NCBI RefSeq assembly: GCF_900609055.1
Contig: NZ_UXAW01000075.1
Span: forward strand, 20,442 to 84,441
Length of the DNA: 64,000 nt
Direction: 5' to 3'
Source: Pseudogemmobacter humi
GTDB taxonomy: Bacteria > Pseudomonadota > Alphaproteobacteria > Rhodobacterales > Rhodobacteraceae
Both the position numbers and the translations under genes were made by a program. Under the pieces are notes generated by a model. The model was not told where the DNA came from. It made no database searches and saw only the letters and a list, made by a program, of their open reading frames with translations. Positions within the stretch are counted from its first letter, which is position 1. Each line of letters begins with the position of its first letter. This document shows, one piece after another, positions 27,864-36,370 of the stretch.

Positions 27864-29507
27864 TTCTTTTCCTCGTCATCCGGGCCGCGATAAAACGCGG
27901 GCCTGTCTCCCAATCAGTGACCGGAGCTCTGCTCCGGCAACAACCTTGGCAACGGGTCCGAATCGCAGGGGTAAGACCCTAGCGAACCCGCCGGATGGAG
28001 GTGATGGGATGAGGGGGATGCCGGTCCCAATAAAAGACCAACCCGTAAAAACTACGGACAAACCGGAAAACCGGAAACGGCAGCACTCTCGTCACCCAAA
28101 GGTGCCTTGCGGCACACCACCAACATACGACCGCCCCCACGGCCCATACGCTTGCAGTTGACATGATTCATTTAGCCCTCGTTTACCCCGGAGTGAAGCA
28201 GAAAAGGGCAGGATTAAGGTAATCCTGGGTTGCAAGCCGGGCCATCCGGCCGCCGCCGCAAACGGCTGTGACCGCAGAACAGATGGCATTCGTTTCCAGA
28301 ACATTGCCAGTTCCGCCCGGGCTTTCCGGTAAAACAGACATGTTTACGCCGGTTACGCGCAGGTTTCGCTCCGATACTGTCGCCGGAATGGAAACAGGAG
28401 CGATCAACCCTGGGAAGAAGCGGGGCTTCAGAAAAATGGCATGAATGTGTCGAAGCCGGGGCAGACGGGTTGCCGTTCCGTCACCAGTGAGACGATTTTA
28501 CACATAATTATTCCGCCTGGCCAACGCCTGACCCGGCAAAAAGCGAATCATTCCACATTCGCATGGCATAGGGTCTCGCCGGAGAGAGGCCGCGATCACC
28601 GTCTTTTCGCCACCTGCGCTTCCCGGGGGGATCCCGGCAGGAAGACCGGGCGGGATATGCGGCAGGCTATGCGATACATACTTTAGATATCAAAGAAATC
28701 GTAAGAATGAAAGCCCTCTTTTTCGGCGGAGATTTCGCCGCCGCCCGAGCGGGCAACCTCTGCCCGCGCCCGCCAGATCCTGGAGGATCCTGCCCCCCGG
28801 CGCCCGAAAACCAAAAGCAGCCCCCCTGCCCCGCCTTTCTCATCTGGTTCCCGAGGCCGGACGGCCGGTCGGAACCGCGACAACGCCAGGGCCATGGCTG
28901 CAAACCTGATGCCGCGGAACCTGCCCGCGCCTCGCTACTCCGCGCCTGGCAGGAGACAGGGCTGTGCGCGGACCGGAGCGGATATGCGCTTTCGAGGATC
29001 CCCCGGACCCTTGAGCCACCCCGCGTTCCGGCATCTGGACAAACGGCCGAATGCCCAGGTGAAGCCCCCTCTGCATCCGCGCCGACGCCTGCCTGCACGG
29101 CGGGGCGCCGGAACAGATGCCGGGGAGCCCTGGGCGACGCCGCGGAACCCCTGCGACGGGCCGGACATCCGAGGTTCCCCGCCCACATCCGGGCGATCGA
29201 GCTGAAATACTCCGGCAGACTGAAAGAAGCGGGCTGTCAGCTCGTTCCCGTTCGACTTAGCGCCCGAACGCGGGCCCGGGGGGTCGGCAGGCCGGCTGCA
29301 CCCATGCTCAGTTTCAGGCCATCACAAACCGGAGCCCTGAGATGGCGGCCTTCGTCGCAAGGCGAATCGAAAGCCCTGTCAAAAGCTGATCAAATCATGC
29401 TGTAACAAAAGACAGAACGTATCCGTGGGAACAGAGCATGGGGATGATTGCCCTGATGACATCGGGGGAACCAACGAAATTCGTCAATTCCCCCAATCAT
29501 ATCAGCG
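27864..29507. other. 1.6-kb interval without a convincing gene
   Basis: Between the RTX gene start and tRNA-Leu. Open frames exist on both strands (for example 28707-29405 plus, 28667-29188 minus) but their products are low-complexity, rich in Arg/Pro/Cys, and lack family signatures. The part from about 27950 to 28200 looks less GC-rich and may hold the RTX promoter. No repeats, integrase remnants or RNA genes recognised; an untranslated leader, small RNA or decayed DNA are all possible. Confidence 0.6.
29464..29494. terminator. Hairpin downstream of tRNA-Leu
   Basis: GGGGGAA pairs with TTCCCCC and an inner ACGAA pairs with TTCGT. It lies 14 bp past the CCA end on the minus strand, the place expected for a tRNA terminator, but no T-run is present. 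Confidence 0.4.
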
Positions 29508-29591
29508 TGGTACCCGAGGTCGGACTCGAACCGACATACCTTGCGGTGGCGGATTTTGAATCCGCTGCGTCTACCATTCCGCCACTCGGGC
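29508..29591 (-). tRNA. tRNA-Leu (anticodon CAA)
   Basis: 84 nt including an encoded CCA. Acceptor GCCCGAG pairs with CTCGGGT, the anticodon stem GCGGA/TCCGC encloses TTCAAAA so the anticodon is CAA (reads UUG), the variable arm is long (class II), and the T-loop is GGTTCGAGTCC. The reverse-strand protein frame here is a typical artefact of tRNA sequence. Confidence 0.95.
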
Positions 29592-29631
29592 CCTGCTCAG
29601 CCTCTAGCGGGCGGCCCGGCCCGCGTCAACA

Positions 29632-30495
29632 TCAGAGCGCATCGGCCGAGAAGGTGTCGCAAGCGGCGATCTTTCCGCTGCGCAAGCCGGTCTCGAACCA
29701 GCGCTCGCGCTGTTCCGAGGTGCCGTGGGTGAATGTATGCGGCATCGGCCGGCGGCCGGCGTTCCTTTGCAGCGTATCGTCGCCGATCCGGCGCGCGGCG
29801 TTCAGCGCCTCTTCGAAATCGCCGCGCTCGACCACGCCGAGGCTTTGGGCCGCCTCGCGCGCCCAGATCCCCGAGAGACAGTCGGCCTGCAATTCGATCA
29901 TCACCGAGATCCGGTTCGATTCCACCTCGCTCACCTGCTGGCGGACCGAATTGGCCTTCGACAGGATCCCGAGTTCGTTCTGCACATGGTGGCCGATCTC
30001 ATGAGCGACGACATAGGCGGCGGCGAAATCGCCTTTCGCACCGAGCTGATGCTCCATGGTGACGAAAAAGCCGGTGTCGAGATAGACCTTCCTGTCGGCC
30101 GGGCAATAGAACGGCCCCGTCGCCCCCGAGGCGCCGCCGCAGGGCGACTGCGTGCCGTCTTTGAACAGGACCAGCGTCGCGGGCGTGTAGCGCCGGTTCA
30201 GCTGATCGGCGAAGAGCCGGGTCCAGATCTCTTCGGTATCGGCCAGCACCACCGAGACGAACTCGCCCGCCGCCTCGTCCTCGGCGGTGATCCCGACCGG
30301 GGCACCCGAGGACCCCGCGCCGGGCTCGATCTGGTTCAGAAGCTGCGCCGGATCGACGCCCAGAAGCAAAGCGATGACGAAGACCGCCACGAGGCCGATC
30401 CCGCCCACGCCCGCCGCGCCGCCCGCGCGCATGCCGCCCCCGGCGCGGCGGCGGTCCTCGATGTTGCGGCTGCCGCGACGGCCTTTCCACTGCAT
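29632..30495 (-). CDS. YpfJ-type neutral zinc metallopeptidase
   Basis: 287 residues from ATG 30495 (MQWKGRRGSRNIEDRR, the conserved family N-terminus). One membrane helix near residues 30-50 (GLVAVFVIALLLGV), then a soluble domain with the zinc motif HEIGHH (within YVVAHEIGHHVQNELG), ELQADCLSGIWA, and a C-terminal HGTSEQRERWFETG. Probably a membrane-anchored peptidase facing the periplasm. The natural substrate is unknown. Confidence 0.9.
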   Translation of the reverse strand: MQWKGRRGSRNIEDRRRAGGGMRAGGAAGVGGIGLVAVFVIALLLGVDPAQLLNQIEPGAGSSGAPVGITAEDEAAGEFVSVVLADTEEIWTRLFADQLNRRYTPATLVLFKDGTQSPCGGASGATGPFYCPADRKVYLDTGFFVTMEHQLGAKGDFAAAYVVAHEIGHHVQNELGILSKANSVRQQVSEVESNRISVMIELQADCLSGIWAREAAQSLGVVERGDFEEALNAARRIGDDTLQRNAGRRPMPHTFTHGTSEQRERWFETGLRSGKIAACDTFSADAL

Positions 30496-30655
30496 GACTG
30501 CCCCCTGACTTGCACCGGGGGCGAATCTAGCGCCCGGCCGGGCGGCGCGAAAGCCCCGTCGCATCCGGCGGCGGCGGGCCGCGCGAAGCCGTGACTTTTC
30601 CTTGCCCGCCGGAGAGCTTAAGACGGTCCGCGACGCGCCCTGCCCGGAGATCCGC

Positions 30656-31123
30656 ATGAAAACCCTCGCACTCACCCTGGCCGGTCTGGGATCGGCGGCG
30701 ATGCTGGCGGCGGCCTTTGCCTTTCAGTATCTCGGCGGGCTTGCGCCCTGCCAGCTGTGCCTGTGGCAGCGCTGGCCGCATGCGGCGGCGGTGCTGGTGC
30801 TGGTGTTGTGGCTGGTCACGCGCTGGCGGATCTGGCCCTGGATCGGCGCGCTGGCGGCGCTGGCCACCGCCGGGCTGGGGCTGTTCCATGCCGGGGTGGA
30901 ACAGGGCTGGTGGGAATTCGTCTCGACCTGCACCAGCGGCTCGGTCGCCGGGATCTCGGCCGCCGATCTGATGGATCCGTCGAAAGCGGTCGCGCCGCCG
31001 GTGCGCTGCGACGCGATCCCATGGTCGTTCATGGGCCTGTCGATGGCGGCCTGGAACGCGATCGCCTCGCTGGGGCTGGCGGCGCTGTGGCTGTCCGGCG
31101 CGGTGCAGAAGGCGCGCCGCTGA
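30656..31123 (+). CDS. dsbB: Disulfide bond formation protein DsbB
   Basis: Inner-membrane oxidase that re-oxidises DsbA using quinone. 155 residues from ATG 30656, with four hydrophobic segments. The first periplasmic pair is C32-x-x-C35 (PCQLCLWQRW) and the second pair is C92 and C118 (STCTSG, VRCDAIPW). The GAG-rich sequence before ATG is a weak ribosome-binding site. Divergent from the metallopeptidase, convergent with the dGTPase gene. Confidence 0.92.
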   Translation: MKTLALTLAGLGSAAMLAAAFAFQYLGGLAPCQLCLWQRWPHAAAVLVLVLWLVTRWRIWPWIGALAALATAGLGLFHAGVEQGWWEFVSTCTSGSVAGISAADLMDPSKAVAPPVRCDAIPWSFMGLSMAAWNAIASLGLAALWLSGAVQKARR

Positions 31124-31142
31124 GGCGGCCGGCCGCGCCTCA
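31121..31142. terminator. GC-rich hairpin at the dsbB stop
   Basis: TGAGGCG pairs with CGCCTCA around GCCGGCCG; it includes the dsbB stop codon and lies between convergent genes. No T-run, so only a candidate. Confidence 0.35.
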
Positions 31143-31157
31143 GAGGCAAGCCGGCGG

Positions 31158-32354
31158 TCAGGCGCCTTCGGTAACCGGGGCGCAATCGAACAGGCGCGCG
31201 TGTTCCTGGATCGCGAAACGGTCGGTCATCCCGGCGACGTAATCCGCCACCACACGGGCGAGCGCGGTCTCGTCTTCGGCGCGGGCGACATCCTCGTGCC
31301 ATTCCGGCGGCAGCAGGGCGGGCTGCTCCATGAACAGCGGGAAGAGCGCATCCATCACCCCGGTCACTTTCGCCCGCACTTCCATCACCGAGGGTGCGCG
31401 ATACATCCGGTGGAACAGGAAGCTGCGCACCGCCTTCAGCTCCTGGTAGAGCGGTTTCGAGAAGCGGATGATCGTCGTACCCATATGGCGGATCTCGTCC
31501 ACCGACTGCGGCTGCGCGGCGGCCAGCCGGTTCTGCGCGACATGGATCACATCCTCGACCATGCGGCCGAAAACCCGGCGCAGGGCCTCATGCCGGCGGC
31601 GCATCTTCTCCAGCCCCGGATACAGCCGGTCCACCTCCTCGAAGGCGGGGCCTGCAACCGGCAGATCCATCAGATCCGTCTCGTCGAACAGACCCGAGCG
31701 CAGCCCGTCGTGCAGATCGTGATGCGAATAGGCCACGTCGTCGGCGATGGCCGCGACCTGAGCCTCGGCGCTGGCGTGGGTGGAAAGCTCCAGATCCCAG
31801 GCCGCGTTCACCTCGGCCAGCGCATAGGGCAGATCCTCCGGGTCATGCGCGTGTTTCGGATCGGCGTTCGGGCCGATCACCGGGCCGTTGTGCTTGGCGA
31901 TGCCTTCCAGCGTCTCCCAGGTCAGGTTCAGCCCGTCGAAACCCGCGTAATGGCGTTCCAGCCTTGTGACGATGCGCAGGGCCTGGGCGTTGTGATCGAA
32001 ACCGCCGTAAGGCTCCATCAGCCGGGCCAGCGCATCCTCGCCGGTATGGCCGAAGGGCGTATGGCCAAGGTCATGCGCCAGCGCGATCGCCTCGGCCAGA
32101 TCGGTGTTCAGCCCAAGAACCCCCGCGATGGTGCGGGCGACCTGGGCCACCTCGATCGAATGGGTCAGGCGGGTGCGGTAATAATCGCCCTCGTGTTCGA
32201 CGAAGACCTGGGTCTTGTGTTTCAGCCGCCGGAAGGCCGAGGAATGGATGATCCGGTCGCGGTCGCGCTGGAAGGGCGAGCGGAAGGTGCTCATGCCTTC
32301 GTCGAAAAGCCGTCCGCGCGAGGCATCGGGCTGGCAGGCATAGGGGGCAAGCAT
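31158..32354 (-). CDS. dgt: dGTPase-like HD-domain triphosphohydrolase
   Basis: Hydrolyses dNTPs to nucleoside and tripolyphosphate, trimming the nucleotide pool. 398 residues. FRSPFQRDRDRIIHSSAFRR and LKHKTQVF are the family N-terminal signature; HD-domain metal ligands lie in RLTHSIEVAQVAR and ALAHDLGHTPFGHTGE; a third set is in DDVAYSHHDLHDG. The length fits the shorter type-2 subfamily rather than the 505-residue E. coli Dgt. The ATG at 32354 is followed directly by the conserved region. Confidence 0.92.
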   Translation of the reverse strand: MLAPYACQPDASRGRLFDEGMSTFRSPFQRDRDRIIHSSAFRRLKHKTQVFVEHEGDYYRTRLTHSIEVAQVARTIAGVLGLNTDLAEAIALAHDLGHTPFGHTGEDALARLMEPYGGFDHNAQALRIVTRLERHYAGFDGLNLTWETLEGIAKHNGPVIGPNADPKHAHDPEDLPYALAEVNAAWDLELSTHASAEAQVAAIADDVAYSHHDLHDGLRSGLFDETDLMDLPVAGPAFEEVDRLYPGLEKMRRRHEALRRVFGRMVEDVIHVAQNRLAAAQPQSVDEIRHMGTTIIRFSKPLYQELKAVRSFLFHRMYRAPSVMEVRAKVTGVMDALFPLFMEQPALLPPEWHEDVARAEDETALARVVADYVAGMTDRFAIQEHARLFDCAPVTEGA

Positions 32355-32434
32355 GAAGTTCGGGGTTCCCGGCTTGTTCGTCTCTCTCGCCCCTCCTATA
32401 TTCGGGTGATGCGCCGAAAGATACCGGAACAGCC

Positions 32435-32797
32435 ATGGAACTGACGCTTCCCCCTGACGCCGCCCCGTTTGCCGAGGCCCCTCCCCGCGTGACCGACCGC
32501 GCTTTCGCGCGGCTGGCCGAGATCTGCGAGACGACCGGCGAAGCGAAGGCGCTTCGCGTCGGCGTCTCGGGCGGCGGCTGTTCGGGGTTCCAGTATGAGA
32601 TCGCGCTGGATGAGCCCACGGCCGAAGATCTGGTGCTGGAGAAGGACGGGCACAAGGTGCTGGTCGATCCGGTCTCGCTGCCGTTTTTGCAAAACGCGGT
32701 GATCGACTTCACCGATGAGCTGATCGGCGCGCGCTTCGTGATCGAGAACCCCAATGCCGCGAGTTCCTGCGGCTGCGGCACCTCTTTCTCGATCTGA
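32435..32797 (+). CDS. erpA: ErpA/IscA-type iron-sulfur cluster insertion protein
   Basis: A-type carrier delivering Fe-S clusters to apo-proteins. 120 residues with the three conserved cysteines: C49 in GGGCSGFQY, and C112 and C114 in SSCGCGTSFSI. The N-terminal ~20 residues are a non-conserved extension. Divergent from the dGTPase gene. ErpA versus IscA/SufA cannot be settled from sequence alone; there are no isc/suf genes nearby. Confidence 0.88.
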   Translation: MELTLPPDAAPFAEAPPRVTDRAFARLAEICETTGEAKALRVGVSGGGCSGFQYEIALDEPTAEDLVLEKDGHKVLVDPVSLPFLQNAVIDFTDELIGARFVIENPNAASSCGCGTSFSI

Positions 32798-32845
32798 GCT
32801 TGCATCCCTGCGGCCCGGGGGCAGAATGGCGCCCGGAGGCCCGCC

Positions 32846-33469
32846 ATGTATATTCCCGCGCATTTTCAGGAAATCAGCCGCGATGAGATCGCGCGGGTGG
32901 TCGATCACGCCCCCCTCGCCTGTATCGTCGCGCAGACCGCCGAGGGGCTGATCGCCAATCATATCCCTTTGCTTTCGGCGCCCGATGGCGGGCTGATCGG
33001 CCATCTGGCGCTGGCGAACGACATGCACCGGCTGATCGGCGAGGAACAGGAGGTGCTCGCGGTGTTTCGCGGCGAGGACGCCTATGTCTCGCCGAATTTC
33101 TACCCGTCGAAGCCGGAGCATCACCGCCATGTGCCGACCTGGAATTATCAGGCGGTGCATGTCCATGGCCGGATCCGGTTTCAGCATGACGATCACGCGA
33201 AACGCGCGGCGGTGGGGCTGCTCACGCGCGCTCACGAGCGGCGGCTGAACGGGGCCCTGGCCTGGCGGATGGCGGATGCCCCGGCGGATTACATGGCGAC
33301 GATGCTGGCGGGGATCGTCGCCTTCCGCATCGACGTGAGCCGGGTGCTGGCGAAATCCAAGCTGAGCCAGAACCGGGAAGCGCGCGATTATCTCGGCGCC
33401 ATCGAGGGGCTGCGCGCCAGCGGGCAGGACGCGATGGCCGGGACGATGGAGCGGCGTCTGGCAGAGTGA
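32846..33469 (+). CDS. PaiB-type FMN-binding negative transcriptional regulator family protein
   Basis: 207 residues. Begins MYIPAHF like PaiB, with a split-barrel flavin-binding fold (IANHIPLL, YVSPNFYPSK, VPTWNYQAVHVHG), and a C-terminal KLSQNREARDYLGAIEGL, also typical. Bacillus PaiB represses sporulation and degradative enzyme genes; what this one does is unknown, and family members may instead be flavin-linked enzymes. GGAGGCCCGCC before ATG is a good ribosome-binding site. Confidence 0.85.
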   Translation: MYIPAHFQEISRDEIARVVDHAPLACIVAQTAEGLIANHIPLLSAPDGGLIGHLALANDMHRLIGEEQEVLAVFRGEDAYVSPNFYPSKPEHHRHVPTWNYQAVHVHGRIRFQHDDHAKRAAVGLLTRAHERRLNGALAWRMADAPADYMATMLAGIVAFRIDVSRVLAKSKLSQNREARDYLGAIEGLRASGQDAMAGTMERRLAE

Positions 33470-34201
33470 TCAGCCGCGCCCGAGCCAGGGCATGTCGCGC
33501 GCCATGATCGCGACGAAGGGCATGTTCACATCGGCGGGCATCCCGGCCATATGCACCACCGTGCGGGCGACATGCTCCACATCCATCACCGGCTCGGGGC
33601 GGATCGAGCCATCGGCCTGCTCCATCCCCTTCGCGAAACCCGCCGCCATATCGGTCGCGGCATTGCCGATGTCGATCTGGCCGCAAGAGATGCCGAAACG
33701 CCGCCCGTCCAGCGCCAGCGTCTTCGTCAGCCCGGTGACGGCATGTTTCGACATCGTATAGGGCACCGAGCCCGGGCGCGGCGCATGGGCGCTGACCGAG
33801 CCGTTGTTGATGATCCGCCCGCCCTGCGGGTTTTGCCGCCGCATCAGGCCGAAGGCCGCGCGGGCGCAGAGGAACATGCCGGTGATATTGGTCTGCGCGA
33901 GGTGCAGCCAGTCGTCGGTCGCAATCTCGTCGATGGGCGCGGGGGCGAGGAAGATCCCGGCATTGTTGAACAGAAGATCGAGCCGCCCCCATTCGGCTTC
34001 GATCCTGGCGAAGGCGGCGTCCACATCGGCGGGCACGCCCACATCGCCGGGCAAGATCAGCGCGTCGGAGCCTTCGGCGGTCTCGCGCAGGCGGGCCTCG
34101 TTCCGGCCCAACAGCGCCACCTGCCATCCTGCGGCGATCAGCGCGCGGGCCGTCGCACGGCCGATCCCGGCCCCTGCCCCGGTGATCAGCGCCCTGCGCA
34201 T
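33470..34201 (-). CDS. SDR-family oxidoreductase
   Basis: 243 residues, classical short-chain dehydrogenase: cofactor motif TGAGAGIG at 7-14, NNAG near 88, catalytic Ser in NNGSVSAHA and YTMSK (Y-x-x-x-K). The residue after the second strand (LLGRNEARL) suggests NADP(H) preference. The start overlaps the stop of the upstream small gene by 1 nt (TGATG). Substrate unknown. Confidence 0.88.
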   Translation of the reverse strand: MRRALITGAGAGIGRATARALIAAGWQVALLGRNEARLRETAEGSDALILPGDVGVPADVDAAFARIEAEWGRLDLLFNNAGIFLAPAPIDEIATDDWLHLAQTNITGMFLCARAAFGLMRRQNPQGGRIINNGSVSAHAPRPGSVPYTMSKHAVTGLTKTLALDGRRFGISCGQIDIGNAATDMAAGFAKGMEQADGSIRPEPVMDVEHVARTVVHMAGMPADVNMPFVAIMARDMPWLGRG

Positions 34202-34518
34202 CAGCCGCTGCGCTTCGCCAGCCGCCCGGCATTGGCGTGGGTGCGGCGGCTCACCGGGCGCAAAGCCGCCTCGGCCACCCCGGCGGCAGAGGCGCCCTTC
34301 ATCACCGCACGGAAGGCGGCGGCCTGGGATTCGTGCATGGCCTGGATCTTTTCCGTCACCATCCGGCTGTTTTCCTGCGGCGTGACCGGCCAGAGGCCGA
34401 ACATGCCGAAAAGCCGCATCGCCATCACCGCCTGGGCCTCGGCCAGCATGACCGAACTGCGCAGCCCGAGCCGGATCATCTGCGCCGGAGAGGCCGGAAC
34501 GAAGGGAAACATCCGCAT
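34201..34518 (-). CDS. Small helical protein of a Rhodobacterales family (often labelled 'antifreeze')
   Basis: 105 residues, Ala/Met-rich, predicted helical, no signal peptide. Segments EAQAVMAMRLFGMFGLW, ENSRMVTEKIQAMHESQAAA and the C-terminal RTHANAGRLAKR match my memory of a small alphaproteobacterial family named antifreeze protein in databases without functional support. The amphipathic layout resembles phasin-like granule proteins. It is translationally coupled to the SDR gene. Confidence 0.65.
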   Translation of the reverse strand: MRMFPFVPASPAQMIRLGLRSSVMLAEAQAVMAMRLFGMFGLWPVTPQENSRMVTEKIQAMHESQAAAFRAVMKGASAAGVAEAALRPVSRRTHANAGRLAKRSG

Positions 34519-34630
34519 ACCTTTTCTTTGCCCGGCCTCGCGCGGACGGAAAGCCAGTCTACCCGCCTGCCCGGCAGGCGCAATCGCGCATCCCGGGCGC
34601 GCATCCCGGGGTGACGTAGCGTCATCCGTC

Positions 34631-36298
34631 TCAGCCCCAGCCCTCGCCCGCCCAGGTGATCCGCCCGCCGCAGATCGTCAGCGCAACTTCCGTGCCGCCG
34701 ATCTCTTGCGGCGCGAGGCTCTCCAGGTCGGCCTCCAGCAGCACCAGATCCGCCGCCAGCCCCGGGGTCAGCCGCCCGGTGACATGATCCATATGCGCGG
34801 CCCAGGCCCCGCCCGCGGTATAGGCGTGAAGGCTGTCCATGAGCGAGAGCCGCTCATCGGCGCAATCCGCCGAATAGGGCTGCCGCGTCAGCGCCGCCTG
34901 GAGGCCCCGCATGACGGACACATCCGTCACCGGCCAGTCCGAGGCATAGGCCACCGGCGCGCCGTGATCCCTGAGCGTCTTCCAGAGATAGGCATCCTTC
35001 CAGCGCGCGGCGCCGATCCGTTCCAAAGTCGGCTCCAGCGGGAAATCCATCGCGCCGGGGGGATGCGGCGGTTGCAGGCTGGCGGTGATCCCGAGCGCGC
35101 CGAGGCGGGGCACATCCGCGCGGTCGATCAGTTCGATATGCTCGATCCGGTGGCGGGAATCGCGGGGGCCGTTCTGCTGCCGCGCCGCCTCGTAGCCGTC
35201 GATCACCACCCGCACCGCGCCGTCGCCGATGGCATGGACCGCGATCTGAAGCCCGCGCCGGTCGATCTCGGCCGCCAGCGGGTTGAACACCTCGGGCGGG
35301 AACAGCGGCACCGAGCGGTGGCCGGGCTGGTCGGGATAATCGTTCAGCATATAGGCGGTGCGGCTGTCGACCACGCCGTCCATGAACATCTTGACGAAGC
35401 CCGATGACAGCCAGTCGTCGTTGAAATCGCGCGCCATCGCTTCGGCGCGGTCGAGTTCCGAATGTTGCATATGCGGCTTGTAGTGGAACGGCACCCTGAC
35501 CCGCGCGAGCAAGCGGCCCTCGCGCTGCAATTCGCGCAAGAGTTCCAGCGTGTAGCGGTTGCCGTCCATCATCACCATCGAGGTGATGCCGTAGCGCGCG
35601 CAATGCTTTTGCCCGGCCTCGAAATACAGCTTGTCCTCGTCGCGTTCGGCCTCGCCGGGCCAGGTCGCGGGTTCCGCCCCGGTAGCGATGCCGAGGTTGA
35701 TCCGCTCCAGCCCGCCAAGGGCGATCACCGGGCCGAAAGCCTCGAACTCGCGCAATTCTCCGGTCGCGAGACCGTCCTCGCCCATCACCACCTCATGGCC
35801 CGGCGGCGTGGCATGGCCGTCAAGGATCCCCGCCGCGCGCAGCGCCGCGGTATTGGCCCAGACCGTGTGATGGTCGTGCGAGGTCATGGCGATCGGGCGG
35901 TCGGAAATGATCGCATCCAGATCGTGGCGCGAGACCGGATGATCCAGCATCGCGTAATCGGCGCCCTGCGCCATCAGAAGCGCCCGGTCGGGGTTCTCCG
36001 TGGCGAATTTCAGGAAGGCCGCGCGCAGTTTTTCGGGCCCGTGCAACCCGCCCACGTAAAGATCGGCGAGTTCCGCGCCGCCGAGGCCCAGATGCAGGTG
36101 GCTTTCCACGAAACCCGGCAGCAAAGTGCGCCCGCCCGCGTCGATCACTTTCGTCTCCGGCCCGGCCAGGGCCGCGATCTCCGCCGCCGCTCCCACGGCG
36201 AGGATCCGGCCCTCCGCCACCGCGACGGCCGCGGCCCGGGGGCGTTCCGGGTCCATGGTCAGAACCTTCGCATTGGTCAGGATCAGATCGGCCTGCAT
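34631..36298 (-). CDS. YtcJ-type metal-dependent amidohydrolase
   Basis: 555 residues from ATG 36298, which has GGAG 6 nt upstream; GTG 36313 and ATG 36310 are alternatives. Amidohydrolase-3 family: LILTNAKVLTMDPERP at the start, metal site VESHLHLGLGG, long insertion, then AVHAIGDGAVRVVIDGYE, RIEHIELIDRAD and YASDWPVTD. Such enzymes cleave C-N bonds of exocyclic amides; the precise substrate is unknown. It is the last gene of the polyamine-type transporter operon, so it may act on the imported compound. Confidence 0.85.
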   Translation of the reverse strand: MQADLILTNAKVLTMDPERPRAAAVAVAEGRILAVGAAAEIAALAGPETKVIDAGGRTLLPGFVESHLHLGLGGAELADLYVGGLHGPEKLRAAFLKFATENPDRALLMAQGADYAMLDHPVSRHDLDAIISDRPIAMTSHDHHTVWANTAALRAAGILDGHATPPGHEVVMGEDGLATGELREFEAFGPVIALGGLERINLGIATGAEPATWPGEAERDEDKLYFEAGQKHCARYGITSMVMMDGNRYTLELLRELQREGRLLARVRVPFHYKPHMQHSELDRAEAMARDFNDDWLSSGFVKMFMDGVVDSRTAYMLNDYPDQPGHRSVPLFPPEVFNPLAAEIDRRGLQIAVHAIGDGAVRVVIDGYEAARQQNGPRDSRHRIEHIELIDRADVPRLGALGITASLQPPHPPGAMDFPLEPTLERIGAARWKDAYLWKTLRDHGAPVAYASDWPVTDVSVMRGLQAALTRQPYSADCADERLSLMDSLHAYTAGGAWAAHMDHVTGRLTPGLAADLVLLEADLESLAPQEIGGTEVALTICGGRITWAGEGWG

Positions 36299-36319
36299 CG
36301 CATTCTCCATCACTCAGAA

Positions 36320-36344
36320 GGACGGCCCCGCGAAGGGGCCGTCC
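36320..36344 (-). terminator. Intra-operon hairpin between potD-like gene and amidohydrolase
   Basis: 10-bp perfect stem (GGACGGCCCC and complement) with a GCGAA loop in the 72-bp gap. The minus strand continues TTCTGAG, so termination is at best partial; it may protect or insulate the transporter message. Confidence 0.5.
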
Positions 36345-36370
36345 GGTCGCTCAGCCGCGCAAGGCGCGCG

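Noticed and set aside
24747..27893. 1048-residue open frame on the plus strand opposite the RTX gene
   Set aside because: It is a mirror of the periodic RTX codons; the product is a repetitive Ala/Val/Ile-rich string with no family signature, while the minus strand has complete domains.
28707..29405. 232-residue plus-strand open frame (and 28667-29188 minus) in the gene-poor region
   Set aside because: Low-complexity Arg/Pro/Cys-rich products with no domain and no convincing ribosome-binding site.
29438..30004. 188-residue open frame across tRNA-Leu
   Set aside because: The protein contains VPEVGLEPTYLAVADFESAA, the usual artefact of translating a tRNA-Leu gene.
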